Notes: generated from the letters alone by a model not told the origin. A stretch of DNA of 64,000 bases from JABDIY01 sp963803845 (GCA_963803845.1 CAWDNZ010000005.1:434001-498000); one strand, 5' to 3'. Positions 1-8,868 are shown, counted from the stretch's first letter. Program-made: numbers and translations.

Positions 1-1251
1 TCCCACCTGGTGTACACCAACCATCAGCCATCGGGTTCGGTGCGGGCCCCTACCGCACCGCAAGGGTGTTGGGCTTGTGAGAGCCACACCGACGAACTTG
101 CCGCTGCGATCGGTATGGATCCGGTGGAGTTCCGGAAGAAGAACGGCATCCACACCGGCGCCACCGGAGTGGTAGGGCAGGTCTATGACGAGATCGGTCT
201 GCAGCAGTGCATCGACGCCGCAGTAGAGACGATCGATTATGGGGCCCCTCTGACTGAGGACGAAGCCATCGGTGTTGCGGTTGGCTGGTGGCCGAGCTTT
301 CCCGGACCATCCGGTGCATACGTTCGGCTTGATTCCGACGGTGCGGGCCAGATCGTCACTGGCGCCCAGGAGTGCGGGACGGGTGCGGTCATGACGCTGC
401 GCCAGTTAGCCGCAGACCAGTTGGGGATGGATCCCGAGGACTTCGAGATCATCTATCAGGACACCGCGGTTGCGCCCTATGACACCGGTGCCACCGGTTC
501 CCAAACGCTGTTGAACAACGGCAGGGCGGTCGTGGATGCGGCCGAGCAGATCGCCGAGCAGCTTCGCCAGCATGCCGCCGACCACATGGAGGCGGCGGTG
601 GCAGACATCGTTCTGGCCAATGGCCACGCCCACGTAGCTGGCAGCCCCGACAAGAAGGTCTCGATTGCGGAGTTGGCAGAGATCGCCGGTGAGGGAGAGC
701 TCCTCATCGGCAAAGGCTCAGGTAAACCGCCGGACTATCCCGAGATCCCTGGAATGAACTGTGTGGGTGATCAGGGAGTAGCCGCATGGGCCGCCCCGCA
801 GTTCTCGTGTCATGCGGTGAAGATCCGCCTGGATCGAGACACCGGCGTGGTTCGGGTGCTCGACGTCGCCTGCGCCCACGACTCGGGAACGATTATCAAT
901 CCCATCGCCGCCCACGGTCAGGTGGAAGGCGGCGTGCTCATGGGCATCGGGCAGGCGCTCACCGAAGGCACCCGCTACGGCGAAGATGGCAAGCAGCAAA
1001 ACGGGGGACTGCTGGAGTACAAACTGCAGACCTTCGCCGACGCCCCGCGAATCACCACCAAGTTTATCCAAATCCCCACCGCCGACGCCGGTCCTCGTGG
1101 TGCGAAGGGACTGGCGGAAGCGCCCAACGTGCCAACGGCTGCGGCGATTTCCAATGCCATCGCCAAATTGGTTGGTCGCCCCGTTCGACAACTACCGATG
1201 ACCGCAGAGCGCGTCTGGAATGCTCTCCAGGACGAAACGAGCGCACCATGA
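1..1251 (+). CDS. Molybdenum hydroxylase large (molybdopterin-binding) subunit, 5' truncated
   Basis: This is the C-terminal 416 residues of a xanthine dehydrogenase / CO dehydrogenase / aldehyde oxidase type large subunit, which carries the Mo-cofactor site. The reading frame is already open at base 1, so the start lies outside the window. Visible family features are the segment around residues 12-46 (SVRAPTAPQG, then a DELA...GMDPVEFRKKN helix), a glycine-rich cofactor region near residue 155 (DTGATGSQT), and GAKGLAEAP near 369-377, whose Glu (about 373) aligns with the catalytic glutamate of the family. The stop overlaps the next start as ATGA, so L, M and S subunits form one operon. The substrate cannot be told from the sequence: there is no clear CO dehydrogenase active-site loop in the visible part. 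A generic aldehyde or heterocycle oxidase is as likely as a CO-oxidising form II enzyme. Confidence 0.9.
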   Translation, partial: SHLVYTNHQPSGSVRAPTAPQGCWACESHTDELAAAIGMDPVEFRKKNGIHTGATGVVGQVYDEIGLQQCIDAAVETIDYGAPLTEDEAIGVAVGWWPSFPGPSGAYVRLDSDGAGQIVTGAQECGTGAVMTLRQLAADQLGMDPEDFEIIYQDTAVAPYDTGATGSQTLLNNGRAVVDAAEQIAEQLRQHAADHMEAAVADIVLANGHAHVAGSPDKKVSIAELAEIAGEGELLIGKGSGKPPDYPEIPGMNCVGDQGVAAWAAPQFSCHAVKIRLDRDTGVVRVLDVACAHDSGTIINPIAAHGQVEGGVLMGIGQALTEGTRYGEDGKQQNGGLLEYKLQTFADAPRITTKFIQIPTADAGPRGAKGLAEAPNVPTAAAISNAIAKLVGRPVRQLPMTAERVWNALQDETSAP

Positions 1252-2147
1252 CCACCTTCACCATCGCAACGTCGCTCCAGGATGTCCTGGCGGCACTGGC
1301 CGATGGGGCCCGCCCGATCGCCGGTGGAACCGACCTGGTGGTCGGTTCCCGTCAGGGCAAAACCCCACTTCCCGAGGCCTTGGTCGGCATCGATCAGGTG
1401 GCCGAACTGGCTGAGGTGCAGTCTGGCCCTGACGGATTGGTGATCGGCGCAATGGTTACCCACGCTCGCCTGATGACCGATGATCTCATCGTTGCGGGCT
1501 ACACGGCATTGGCTGATGCCGCTGCGCTGGTGGGCTCGCCTTCCACACGAAATGTTGGCACCATCGGCGGAAACGTGATGAACGGTTCGCCCGCAATGGA
1601 CACCGGTGCCCCTCTGGTGGTGCTGGGTGCCGAGGTGGAGCTGCGGTCGACCGCAGGCTCGCGCCGCACTTCGCTCGCCGATCTTTGGATCGGTCCTGGC
1701 CGCACATCCGCCGCCCCTGATGAGTTGTGCGTGGCGGTTCACCTGCCCTCGCGTCCGGAGCGATCCGGCAGTGCCTACGTCCGGCTGGAGTACCGACGAG
1801 CGATGGAAATCGCTGTCGTTGGGGCGGCCGCCAATGTCACCCTGGCGGCGGACGGCACCATCGGTTCCGTAGCTGTGGCGCTCACCGCGGTAGCTCCAAC
1901 AATTCTGGCAGTCCCGGATCTCCACCCTCTCCTGGGACTCGATCCCAGCGCCGCAGCGCAGCGGGTGGCCGAGGCTGCTTCCGCAACGGCCACCCCGATA
2001 AGCGACCTCCGAGCCAGCGACTCCTATCGACGCCATACGATCGGGGTCATGGCCACAAGAGCTGTCGAAGCTGCGGCTCGTCGTGCCAGCGGAGAAACGA
2101 TTGCCGTTCCCGTCAACCGATCACTCGGCATAGGAGCCGCACGATGA
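1248..2147 (+). CDS. Molybdenum hydroxylase FAD-binding (medium) subunit
   Basis: A 299-residue subunit that passes electrons from the iron-sulfur clusters to FAD in xanthine dehydrogenase family enzymes. The two FAD-pyrophosphate motifs are visible: PIAGGTDLVVG near residues 23-33 and TIGGNVMNGSPAMD near 105-118. The length matches the family (about 280-300). The ATG at 1248 overlaps the stop of the large subunit by four bases, which decides the start; a longer upstream reading frame exists but would run antiparallel to good coding sequence. It overlaps the 2Fe-2S subunit in the same way (2144-2147). The order large-medium-small is found in some actinobacterial clusters, whereas classical cox operons are usually M-S-L. 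Confidence 0.93.
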   Translation: MTTFTIATSLQDVLAALADGARPIAGGTDLVVGSRQGKTPLPEALVGIDQVAELAEVQSGPDGLVIGAMVTHARLMTDDLIVAGYTALADAAALVGSPSTRNVGTIGGNVMNGSPAMDTGAPLVVLGAEVELRSTAGSRRTSLADLWIGPGRTSAAPDELCVAVHLPSRPERSGSAYVRLEYRRAMEIAVVGAAANVTLAADGTIGSVAVALTAVAPTILAVPDLHPLLGLDPSAAAQRVAEAASATATPISDLRASDSYRRHTIGVMATRAVEAAARRASGETIAVPVNRSLGIGAAR

Positions 2148-2644
2148 CCACTTACGCAACCACCCTCTCCGTCAACGGAATCCCTTATCCGGTGGCCTTC
2201 GATGCTTCTCGCAACCTTCTCAGCGTCATCCGGGACGAAGTGGGCCTCACCGGCACAAAAGAGGGGTGTGATGATTGTGAGTGCGGCGCCTGCATGGTGC
2301 TGCTCGACGGCCAACCCGTCAATTCTTGTTCCTACTTGGCGGCCCAGGCCTCCGGCAAAGAGATCACCACGGTGGAAGGTCTGTCTTCGGGGCAGGAACT
2401 CCATCCCATTCAACGCCACTTGCTAGACGCCGGAGGAGTCCAATGCGGATTCTGCACACCCGGGATGATCATGAGCACCGACGCTCTTTTGCGGCGAACC
2501 CCTGAGCCCACCGATGAGGACATTCGAATTGGGCTGTCCGGCAACCTGTGCCGGTGCACGGGTTATGCGGAAAATCATGGAGGCCGTGAAGGCAACCGCC
2601 GTGGAGTTGAGCGGCTCCTAGCACCACCCAGTCTCAGCGAGTGA
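2144..2644 (+). CDS. Molybdenum hydroxylase 2Fe-2S (small) subunit, C-terminus frameshifted
   Basis: The iron-sulfur subunit has both clusters. The plant-ferredoxin type is CDDCECGAC plus a downstream Cys near residues 42-63. The C-terminal type is CGFCTPGM near 101-108 followed by CRCTGY near 136-141. After the last motif the frame as given reads AENHGGREG and ends at 2644. If one base near 2567 is removed, the text becomes RKIMEAVKATAVEL and stops at 2621, the usual ending of this family, so a single inserted base has shifted the frame. All cluster ligands lie before the shift. It may be a sequencing error, because other genes in this window have similar single-base shifts. It is translationally coupled to the FAD subunit through ATGA. 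Confidence 0.9.
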   Translation: MTTYATTLSVNGIPYPVAFDASRNLLSVIRDEVGLTGTKEGCDDCECGACMVLLDGQPVNSCSYLAAQASGKEITTVEGLSSGQELHPIQRHLLDAGGVQCGFCTPGMIMSTDALLRRTPEPTDEDIRIGLSGNLCRCTGYAENHGGREGNRRGVERLLAPPSLSE

Positions 2645-2692
2645 TTGCGGAGGCGAGAGAACCTCGACTCGCTCGTCGGGATGTTGCCAGAC

Positions 2693-3310
2693 CTACGGGA
2701 GCGGATCCTCATCATTGCCACGGTGATGAAACCACCGGCCAACTTCAACGACGGCCGTGACACTCAGGGCGGCCACGAATGCCAAAAGGAAAGCCTTGGA
2801 GTGGTTGTCCTTGAAGCGGTCGCCGAAGATGAAGCCGAGACCCCCCGCATACAGAGCCCAGAGAAGACAGGCCAGACCATCGAAGAGCACGAAGCGGACC
2901 CGAGGCTGATCGGTGACTCCCGCCGAGACCGTGACCGCGGTACGTCCTCCGGGTACAAAACGGGCGGTCAGCAGGAGAGTGGCGCCCCGAGTTCGGAGTT
3001 GTTCGGTGGCCCATGCCAACCTTTGCTGGTTTTTGGCGCTCTTGAGCAAGGTCCGGTTGAGCCAACCGCTGCTCTGACGTCCCAGTGTGAAGGCCAGATT
3101 GTCGCCAAGCGCGGCTCCTAGGGCGCCGGCCAGCACCACCAAGGTCAGCGCCAGATGGCCTTGGCCGGCCGCTATCCCACCCAGGATTACCGTCGTCTCG
3201 CCGGGCAGCACCGGAACGACGGAGTCGAACGCCGCTAGGGCCAAGATCGCCAGATAGAACCACGGGTTGGTGGAGAGCGTCTCCAGCGTCGCGAGCAGGT
3301 CGGTGATCAC
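2693..3310 (-). CDS. DedA family (SNARE-associated) membrane protein
   Basis: A polytopic membrane protein of the DedA/VTT family, linked elsewhere to phospholipid flipping and envelope homeostasis. The N-terminal half shows the family pattern: an amphipathic start, a hydrophobic stretch (FYLAILALAAFDSVVPVLPGE), then GxxxG-rich helix segments, an FVPGGR motif (RFVPGGRTAVTVSAG) with the conserved Arg, and a final hydrophobic segment. I chose the GTG at 3310 because a GAGGAG site sits four bases upstream. The GTG at 3340 would add ten residues (SRRAAGRGA) with no obvious role. The gene runs convergent to the molybdenum hydroxylase operon, separated by under 50 bases. No specific substrate can be assigned. 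Confidence 0.85.
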   Translation of the reverse strand: MITDLLATLETLSTNPWFYLAILALAAFDSVVPVLPGETTVILGGIAAGQGHLALTLVVLAGALGAALGDNLAFTLGRQSSGWLNRTLLKSAKNQQRLAWATEQLRTRGATLLLTARFVPGGRTAVTVSAGVTDQPRVRFVLFDGLACLLWALYAGGLGFIFGDRFKDNHSKAFLLAFVAALSVTAVVEVGRWFHHRGNDEDPLP

Positions 3311-3449
3311 GGCTCCTCTACCGGCCGCTCTCCTGCTCACGCATCCGAAAACTCTACTGTGTGCCCAACAGATGGGTCGTTCGGTGCTCGGTTTCGACGT
3401 TTGGAACCCCTGACCGGCACCTTCGATGCCGCCGCCCCGGAGGTGCCGG

Positions 3450-4541
3450 TCACTTTTTAAGATCGTGCGGGATCGTGATGTATTCCTCGCCGCCGCCGGC
3501 TGCCAGAACGTCGGACAACCAGTCTCCGGGGTAGGTGTCTGTGGCGGGCTGCATCATGTCCGACGGTGCCCCATCGGCGGTGGTCTCCAGCGTCCACGCC
3601 TGGCGTTTGTAGGTCCAGTTGGAGGGGTCCAGGTTATGGGCCCTGCGCCAGTGCGGAACGGCCGCGTCCTTGCCGACGATTTGGTAGAGGTGTTGGCCCA
3701 ATTCGAACTCTGCCGCCGCCTCCGCATGCGCGCGATTTCGGGGCAGTGAGTTTTCGATCACTTGATCGGGACTCAGAGCAAAGCGACTATCGGATCCCCG
3801 TCGAATCCAGTCCACCACCGCCGCCCGGTATTCGCTAGCAATGTCGGGGATTTTGCCCGCTTCCGCGATGAGCGCTTTCACATGATCTGGCAAACCTTCT
3901 GGCACATTGGTTGGCCGACGGGCCTCGATCGAGGCGGAGGCGGCGGGGCGGACCAACGTGCCGGATTCGTCGATCCAGACCGCCATGGGCACGTTGTTGA
4001 AGCCGAACAGCTCATCGCTGACGTGGGCCGAGTCGATCAGCGCCGGATGCGTTGGGGCGGCAGCGTCGATCCACGGGATGGCCTTCTCCGGCCGGAGATC
4101 CAGTGCCACCGTGACAACGCTGAAACTCTCGTCGGCAAATTCTTCATGCAGTGCCTGCCACCCGGGCAGGCTGGTGCGGCAACCTCACCACGAGGCCCAT
4201 GCCACCAACAGCACTTTCCGGCCCAGTAGCGAAGAGAGTTGAAAAGGTTGCGGTCCACCGGTGGATCGGTAGTCCGGGAGTTCGAGTTCCGGTGCAACCG
4301 CCGTGGTGAGGGAGCGGCCGAGGCCGGCGGGGCCGAGCGCGTGAGTACCGGTCGCTTGATCGGTTACCAGCGGCATCCCCAGCCGGTCAGAGAGAACCCG
4401 AACATCGAGTTGCCCGTCCGCTGTTCGCACGTCTGGGGCGGGTACACACGAGTCGCCCTTGCAGAGCCCTTCGGGCTTGGCTTCCCAACCGGTCCGCTTC
4501 TCGAACTTGGCAGGGTCGACGGTGAGGTGGTTCAGGATCAC
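3450..4541 (-). CDS. Thioredoxin-fold (TlpA/AhpC-TSA-like) protein with in-frame UGA: candidate selenoprotein
   Basis: Read through a single UGA (4185-4187, codon 119), this frame gives 363 residues. It has an N-terminal domain (residues 1-90, with CKGDSC at about 27-32), then a redoxin domain starting near residue 100 (GRKVLLVAWASW), then UGA, then GCRTSLPGWQ. In thioredoxin-fold reductases the residue after this Trp is the attacking Cys, so UGA replaces the catalytic residue and leaves a U-G-C motif. The homologous fold continues well past it (FGFNNVPMAVWIDESGTLV), and the C-terminal third looks helical and TPR-like. A perfect 7-bp stem begins 13 bases after UGA. The gene starts 10 bases after the upstream FAD oxidoreductase, so they share a transcript. 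Seen: the open frame either side and the hairpin. Inferred: selenocysteine. The alternative is a Cys codon misread as UGA. Confidence 0.75.
4153..4171 (-). promoter_or_regulatory. SECIS-like hairpin downstream of the in-frame UGA
   Basis: On the minus strand, 13 bases after the UGA, GCCTGCC pairs perfectly with GGCAGGC around the 5-base loop CGGGT. The apical loop therefore begins 20 bases after the UGA and has a G in its second position. Bacterial SECIS elements lie just 3' of the UGA inside the coding region, with a short stem and a G near the start of the loop, and this fits. The hairpin is GC-rich and lies in coding sequence, so chance is not excluded. Confidence 0.55.
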
Positions 4542-4550
4542 CGACAGAAC

Positions 4551-5963
4551 CTACATCCCAATTGCGGCCAACGCCTGCTTGGCTGCGTTGTAGCCACACA
4601 TTCCGTGGGCCCCAGCCCCTGGCGGCGTAGCTGCTGAACAGATGTAGACACCGTCGATTCCGGTTTCATAGGGGTTCAGGGTCCGGTAGGGCCGGAAGAT
4701 CAGCTGCCGGGGGTCGTTGGCGCCGGTGACGATGTCACCGCCAACGTAGTTGGCGTTGTAGCGGGCCATCTCGGTTGCGGATCGAACATGTGTGGCCAGG
4801 ATCCGATCGCGGAAGCCAGGGGCGAACCGCTCGAATTGGGCGACGATGGCATCGGTGGCATCGCCGGTGTAGCCGGCCGGCACGTGGGCATAGCTGTACA
4901 CCGGGTGGACGTTGTTGTCCGATCTCCCGGGGTCAGCCAAATACTGCTGGCCCACCAGCACAAAAGGTCGCTCTGGCATCCGTCCGGTGCAAGTTTCCTT
5001 TTCGGCCGCCGCAACCTCTTCGTAGGTGCCGCCCAGGTGGACAGTGCCGGCGCGACGCGACGCGAGGTGGAGCCAAGGGACGCCGCCCTCTATTGCGAAG
5101 TCCACCTTGAACGCCGCTGGACCGTGTCTGTAAGAGCGATAGGCCTTCGCTACCCGATCCTTCATTCTTTCGCCGGCGATGGATGCTGCGGCCTGAGGTG
5201 ATGTATCGAGCATGACGATCGTTGGTGATCCCAACTCGGCGAGCGTAGTAACCGTGCGGCTGGTTTCGATCGTGCCACCGTGGGAGCGGATGATGGTGGC
5301 CATGGCATCGGTGATCGCTCTCGAACCGCCTTCTGCCACTGGCCATCCGTAGGCGTGCCCAGCGCTGATGAGCGCCATGCCGATCGCTGAAGAGAACGGT
5401 GATGAAAACGGCCGGAACGCGTGAGCGGCGGCTCCTGCCCACAGCGCCTTGGATTCAGGGCTGCTGAGGATCTTGGCGATCGCCATCGCTGGTAGAGCGG
5501 CCGGTCCGCCGAACCGGGCCAGCTTGAGCGGGTGAGACGGAATACCCACAATCGGTTGGAGCATGTCTTCAGAGATCTCGGTGAAGTTTGCTGCCGTTGG
5601 TCCAAAGAGGTTTGACCAGCGCTTGTCACCCAAACCGTCCGCCGTCTCGCTTGCCGATCGCAGGGCCGCACCGCCGCGGCCGGTGTTGTCGAGTGGGCTG
5701 CTGTACTGCACCTCTGGCCAGAGATACCGGAGGCCTTGGCCGGCCAGATCAACAGATCGGCTGAAGGGCGTATCGATTCCCAGCGGATGAAATCCCGAGC
5801 ACTCATCGTGCATGAGACCGGGCAGGGTCAATTCCGAAGATCGCGTGCCGCCACCAATTCGCTCATTCGCCTCATAGACCGTGACCTCTACCCCGGCGGT
5901 GGCCAGCGTGACCGCGGCTGCCAGCCCGTTGGGTCCGCTTCCAACGATGGCGGCAGTGGTCAC
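4551..5963 (-). CDS. FAD-dependent oxidoreductase, phytoene desaturase/amine oxidase-like
   Basis: A 470-residue flavoprotein with an N-terminal dinucleotide-binding motif (AAIVGSGPNGLAAAVTLA, residues 4-21), the acidic residue closing the second strand (VYEANERIGGGTRS, about 29-42), and a C-terminal FAD-contact region (ICSAATPPGAGAHGMCG). The pattern is that of the NAD(P)/FAD-dependent oxidoreductase group around phytoene desaturase. No carotenoid genes are nearby, so the substrate is unknown. The GTG start at 5963 has TAGTCT six bases upstream, the leaderless arrangement seen throughout this window. The candidate selenoprotein follows after 10 bases, suggesting a redox partnership or simple co-transcription. 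Confidence 0.85.
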   Translation of the reverse strand: MTTAAIVGSGPNGLAAAVTLATAGVEVTVYEANERIGGGTRSSELTLPGLMHDECSGFHPLGIDTPFSRSVDLAGQGLRYLWPEVQYSSPLDNTGRGGAALRSASETADGLGDKRWSNLFGPTAANFTEISEDMLQPIVGIPSHPLKLARFGGPAALPAMAIAKILSSPESKALWAGAAAHAFRPFSSPFSSAIGMALISAGHAYGWPVAEGGSRAITDAMATIIRSHGGTIETSRTVTTLAELGSPTIVMLDTSPQAAASIAGERMKDRVAKAYRSYRHGPAAFKVDFAIEGGVPWLHLASRRAGTVHLGGTYEEVAAAEKETCTGRMPERPFVLVGQQYLADPGRSDNNVHPVYSYAHVPAGYTGDATDAIVAQFERFAPGFRDRILATHVRSATEMARYNANYVGGDIVTGANDPRQLIFRPYRTLNPYETGIDGVYICSAATPPGAGAHGMCGYNAAKQALAAIGM

Positions 5964-6005
5964 GGATTCAGACTAGAGGAACCCGCCCACGGGCCGTCGA
6001 TCGCC

Positions 6006-6206
6006 TCAGGCCACGTCGTAACCGGCGTCGTCGATTGCCGCAACGATGGCGTCGTTGTCGCCGCCTACAACGGTGACGACCTTGGTTTCGAGATCGATAG
6101 CCACAGACTCCACCCCGGCGAGCGGTGTCACGGAACCGGTGATGGCCTTGATGCAGTGGTCACAGCTCATGTCGGGAACGGAGTAGGTATGGGTTTCGGC
6201 GGTCAT
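6006..6206 (-). CDS. copZ: Copper chaperone CopZ (heavy-metal-associated domain)
   Basis: A 66-residue single HMA domain with the metal motif MSCDHC (residues 13-18) and the expected small alpha/beta fold ending AIDDAGYDVA. It would carry Cu(I) in the cytosol and hand it to the N-terminal domain of CopA. It is encoded directly after copA and overlaps it by four bases (6203-6206), so the two are translationally coupled and share the metal-responsive promoter upstream of copA. Confidence 0.93.
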   Translation of the reverse strand: MTAETHTYSVPDMSCDHCIKAITGSVTPLAGVESVAIDLETKVVTVVGGDNDAIVAAIDDAGYDVA

Positions 6207-8401
6207 GCGGTTGTCGCTTTCTTGGGGGATCGGTAGCCAGCGAAGTTCCGCAGGCGAAGACTGTTGGAAACTACGAAGAGCGACGACATGCCCATCGCAC
6301 CGGCGGCGATCATGGGGTTGAGCACCCCGAATGCGGCGAGCGGGATGGCTGCGGCGTTGTAGGCGAACGCCCAGAACAGGTTGCCCTTGATCGTAGAGAG
6401 GGTGCGGCGGGCCAGGGCGATTGCGTCTGCCACGGCTCGCAGGTCGCCGGAGACAACCGTGAGATCCGATGCCTCGATGGCAACGTCGGTGCCGGTACCG
6501 ACCGCAATGCCGAGGTCGGCTTGGGCGAGGGCGGGAGCGTCGTTGATCCCATCACCCACCATGGCGACCCTATGACCGGCATCTTGGAGCCGGCGAACCT
6601 CGGCGGCTTTGTCCCCGGGGAGGACCTCGGCGATTACGTTGTCTACGCCGACGGCGGCGGCAACCGTTGCGGCGGTGCGACGGTTGTCTCCAGTGAGCAG
6701 CGTGACGGTCAAACCCTGCGAATGGAAGGCCTCGATGGCGGCGGCCGAGGTGTCCTTGATGCGGTCGGATACGACCAGGACGGCTTCGGCGGTGGTGCCT
6801 CGTCCCGCCAGGACGGCGGTGCTCCCGGTGGACTCGGCCGCGAATGCGGCTGCCTCGACGCTGTTGGGCACGGTGTGGAACAGCGAGCGGCGACCCACCC
6901 GAACGGCAACGCCGTCTACCGTGCCCAGAACCCCGTACCCCGGGCGGTTCTCGAAGTCGGTCACGGTACTGGGTTGAGCCACCGAAGCGCTGATGGCTGC
7001 GGCGATTGGATGCTCGGATTTCCCTTCCAACGACGCGGCCAAATGGAGGAGGGTGTCCTTGTCCTCGGCGGGCGCAATGACCTCACTGAGTTCCATCCGG
7101 CCCTCGGTCACCGTGCCGGTCTTGTCGAGAATGATGACGTCGATTTCCCGGGTGTCTTCCAGAACTTCGCCGCCTTTGATGAGGACGCCCAACTGGGCGC
7201 CCCGCCCGGTGCCGACCATGATGCCGAGCGGCGTGGCTAGACCGAGTGCGCAGGGGCAGGCGATGATGAGAACCGCAACGGCGGCGGTGAAAGCGTCGTT
7301 GGCATCGGCTCCGGAAACGAACCATGCGATCAGCGTGATCAGCGAGACGGCGATAGCGACAGGAACAAAGACGGCAGCAACCCGGTCCGCCAAGCGCTGG
7401 ACGTCAGCCTTGCTGCCCTGAGCCTGGTCGACCATGCGGATGATCTGCGAGAGCGTGGTGTCGGCGCCTACCCGAGTTGCCTCGACCACTAGCGCGCCGT
7501 TGGCGTTGATCGTGGCGCCCACCACCTCGCTGCCCACAGAAACCTCAACCGGCACAGGCTCGCCGCTGATCATCGACTCATCAACCGCCGAGTGTCCGTC
7601 TACGACCGTCCCATCGGTGGCGATCTTCTCGCCGGGACGTACAACGAAGCGCATTCCCGGGAGGAGATTCTCGGCAGGGATCTCTGTGCCATCTTCGAGG
7701 AGCGCAACCGCGGCACCGAGATCGGCCAGGGCCCGAATGGCGTCGCCCGTGCGTTTCTTGGCCCTGATTTCGAACCACTTGCCCAGAAGGATCAGGGTGA
7801 CGATCACTGCGCCGGTTTCGAAGTAAATGTGACCGCCATCGATGGCAAAGACCAACACCACCGCCGACCAGAGCCATGACGCCGTGGAGCCCATGGAAAC
7901 CAAGGTGTCCATGGTGGTGGCGCCGTGCCGGATATTCATCAGCGCCGCTCGATGGAACAGCCAGCCGGCCCAGAAAATCACCGGGGTGGAAAGCGCTCCA
8001 ACAACCCACTCCCACCCCTCGAAGTGGAGGGCCGGAACCATGGACAGCACAACCGCCGGGAGAGTGAGAATGGCTGCGCCGATGAAACGCACCCGCAAAT
8101 CCTTCTCCCTCGCAGCCTCGGCATCTTCGATTTCGGAGCTGTCGACCACAACGCCATAACCCAGACCTTCAATCGCATCGTCGAAGGTGGCTCGTTCGAC
8201 GCCCGGGGAGTGGGTAACGGTGGCCCGGCCCGTCGCAAAGTTCACTTGGGCCTCGCTTACCCCGTCGAGGCGGGACAGTTTTCGCTGGATGCGATTGGCA
8301 CAAGCCGCACAGGTCATTCCTGATACGGCGATATCCAATCGTTCGCCACCGGCGGCGGAGTTTTCTTCGTCTCGAACGCTGAGGTCAGATGGTGTGGCCA
8401 T
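6203..8401 (-). CDS. copA: Copper-translocating P1B-type ATPase CopA
   Basis: A 732-residue copper exporter. The order of features is typical: one N-terminal HMA domain with GMTCAAC (Cys31, Cys34), two leading helices and the canonical TM helices, an actuator segment with SGEP, the transmembrane CPC (382-384) that binds Cu(I), the phosphorylation motif DKTGT (Asp426), an HP motif (SEHPIA), and GDGINDAP near 615. It pumps Cu(I) from the cytosol using ATP. The ATG at 8401 is eight bases from a -10 box, implying a leaderless mRNA. The operator and promoter are described separately. copZ follows in the same transcript. CPC rather than TPC or SPC favours Cu(I)/Ag(I) over Zn(II). Confidence 0.96.
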   Translation of the reverse strand: MATPSDLSVRDEENSAAGGERLDIAVSGMTCAACANRIQRKLSRLDGVSEAQVNFATGRATVTHSPGVERATFDDAIEGLGYGVVVDSSEIEDAEAAREKDLRVRFIGAAILTLPAVVLSMVPALHFEGWEWVVGALSTPVIFWAGWLFHRAALMNIRHGATTMDTLVSMGSTASWLWSAVVLVFAIDGGHIYFETGAVIVTLILLGKWFEIRAKKRTGDAIRALADLGAAVALLEDGTEIPAENLLPGMRFVVRPGEKIATDGTVVDGHSAVDESMISGEPVPVEVSVGSEVVGATINANGALVVEATRVGADTTLSQIIRMVDQAQGSKADVQRLADRVAAVFVPVAIAVSLITLIAWFVSGADANDAFTAAVAVLIIACPCALGLATPLGIMVGTGRGAQLGVLIKGGEVLEDTREIDVIILDKTGTVTEGRMELSEVIAPAEDKDTLLHLAASLEGKSEHPIAAAISASVAQPSTVTDFENRPGYGVLGTVDGVAVRVGRRSLFHTVPNSVEAAAFAAESTGSTAVLAGRGTTAEAVLVVSDRIKDTSAAAIEAFHSQGLTVTLLTGDNRRTAATVAAAVGVDNVIAEVLPGDKAAEVRRLQDAGHRVAMVGDGINDAPALAQADLGIAVGTGTDVAIEASDLTVVSGDLRAVADAIALARRTLSTIKGNLFWAFAYNAAAIPLAAFGVLNPMIAAGAMGMSSLFVVSNSLRLRNFAGYRSPKKATTA

Positions 8402-8409
8402 ACATCTTG

Positions 8410-8441
8410 ATGATAAACGTTCTACTGGGCTGGAAGGTCAA
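8410..8441 (-). promoter_or_regulatory. MerR-type promoter and operator of copA-copZ
   Basis: On the minus strand: -35 TTGACC (8441-8436), a 20-base spacer, -10 TATCAT (8415-8410), then eight bases to the copA ATG. The overlong 19-20 base spacer is the hallmark of promoters activated by MerR-family proteins. An imperfect dyad, GACCTTCCAG...TAGAACGT (8439-8417), spans the spacer. Almost the same 23-base box occurs between merR and the ZIP gene at 8880-8902. Confidence 0.8.
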
Positions 8442-8465
8442 GCGCGTGTGCCCGTGACACCTGCC

Positions 8466-8861
8466 TCAGGCGGTGATGATTTGGCAACGGTTGGGATCGC
8501 TGCATTCGGTTGGATCCAGTTGCTGAGCCCTGGCGGTGAGAGACGACAGCGAGGCCCTGGCTTGTTGCAGACGTGCGATCTGGTCGTCCAGATCCTGGAG
8601 GTGGCGCTCGAGCAACGCCGTGGTGTGTTCACAGGACCGTTCGCCGTGGCCCTTCAGTTCTAGGACCGACGCAATTTCCGATAGCGACAGTCCAGTGGCT
8701 TGCGCATCACGAATGAACTGGAGCCGCTCAACCGCTTCGGCGTCATAAGACCGGTACCCCGACGGCGAGCGTTCCGGCTCGGCCAGGAGGCCAATGGATT
8801 CGTAGTAACGGACCGTCTTGGTGGACACGGCGCCCGATTCGGCAAGCTCTCCAATCCTCAT
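8466..8861 (-). CDS. MerR-family heavy-metal-responsive transcriptional regulator
   Basis: A 131-residue activator with an N-terminal winged helix-turn-helix (MRIGELAESGAVSTKTVRYY), a dimerisation coiled coil and a C-terminal metal loop. Metal-ligand candidates are Cys77 (RSCEH), Cys120 and Cys126 (ECSDPNRC). In characterised relatives, Cys at the position of residue 77 marks sensors of divalent ions (ZntR, MerR), whereas the Cu(I) sensor CueR has Ser. So this protein may sense Zn/Cd/Hg as well as, or instead of, copper, even though its probable target is copA. The ATG at 8861 is seven bases from a TATACT box. The gene is divergent from the ZIP transporter. Confidence 0.9.
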   Translation of the reverse strand: MRIGELAESGAVSTKTVRYYESIGLLAEPERSPSGYRSYDAEAVERLQFIRDAQATGLSLSEIASVLELKGHGERSCEHTTALLERHLQDLDDQIARLQQARASLSSLTARAQQLDPTECSDPNRCQIITA

Positions 8862-8868
8862 ACCCTTG

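Noticed and set aside
975..2036. Open frame antisense across the molybdenum hydroxylase subunits
   Set aside because: Overlaps two well-supported genes on the other strand and lacks any family signature.
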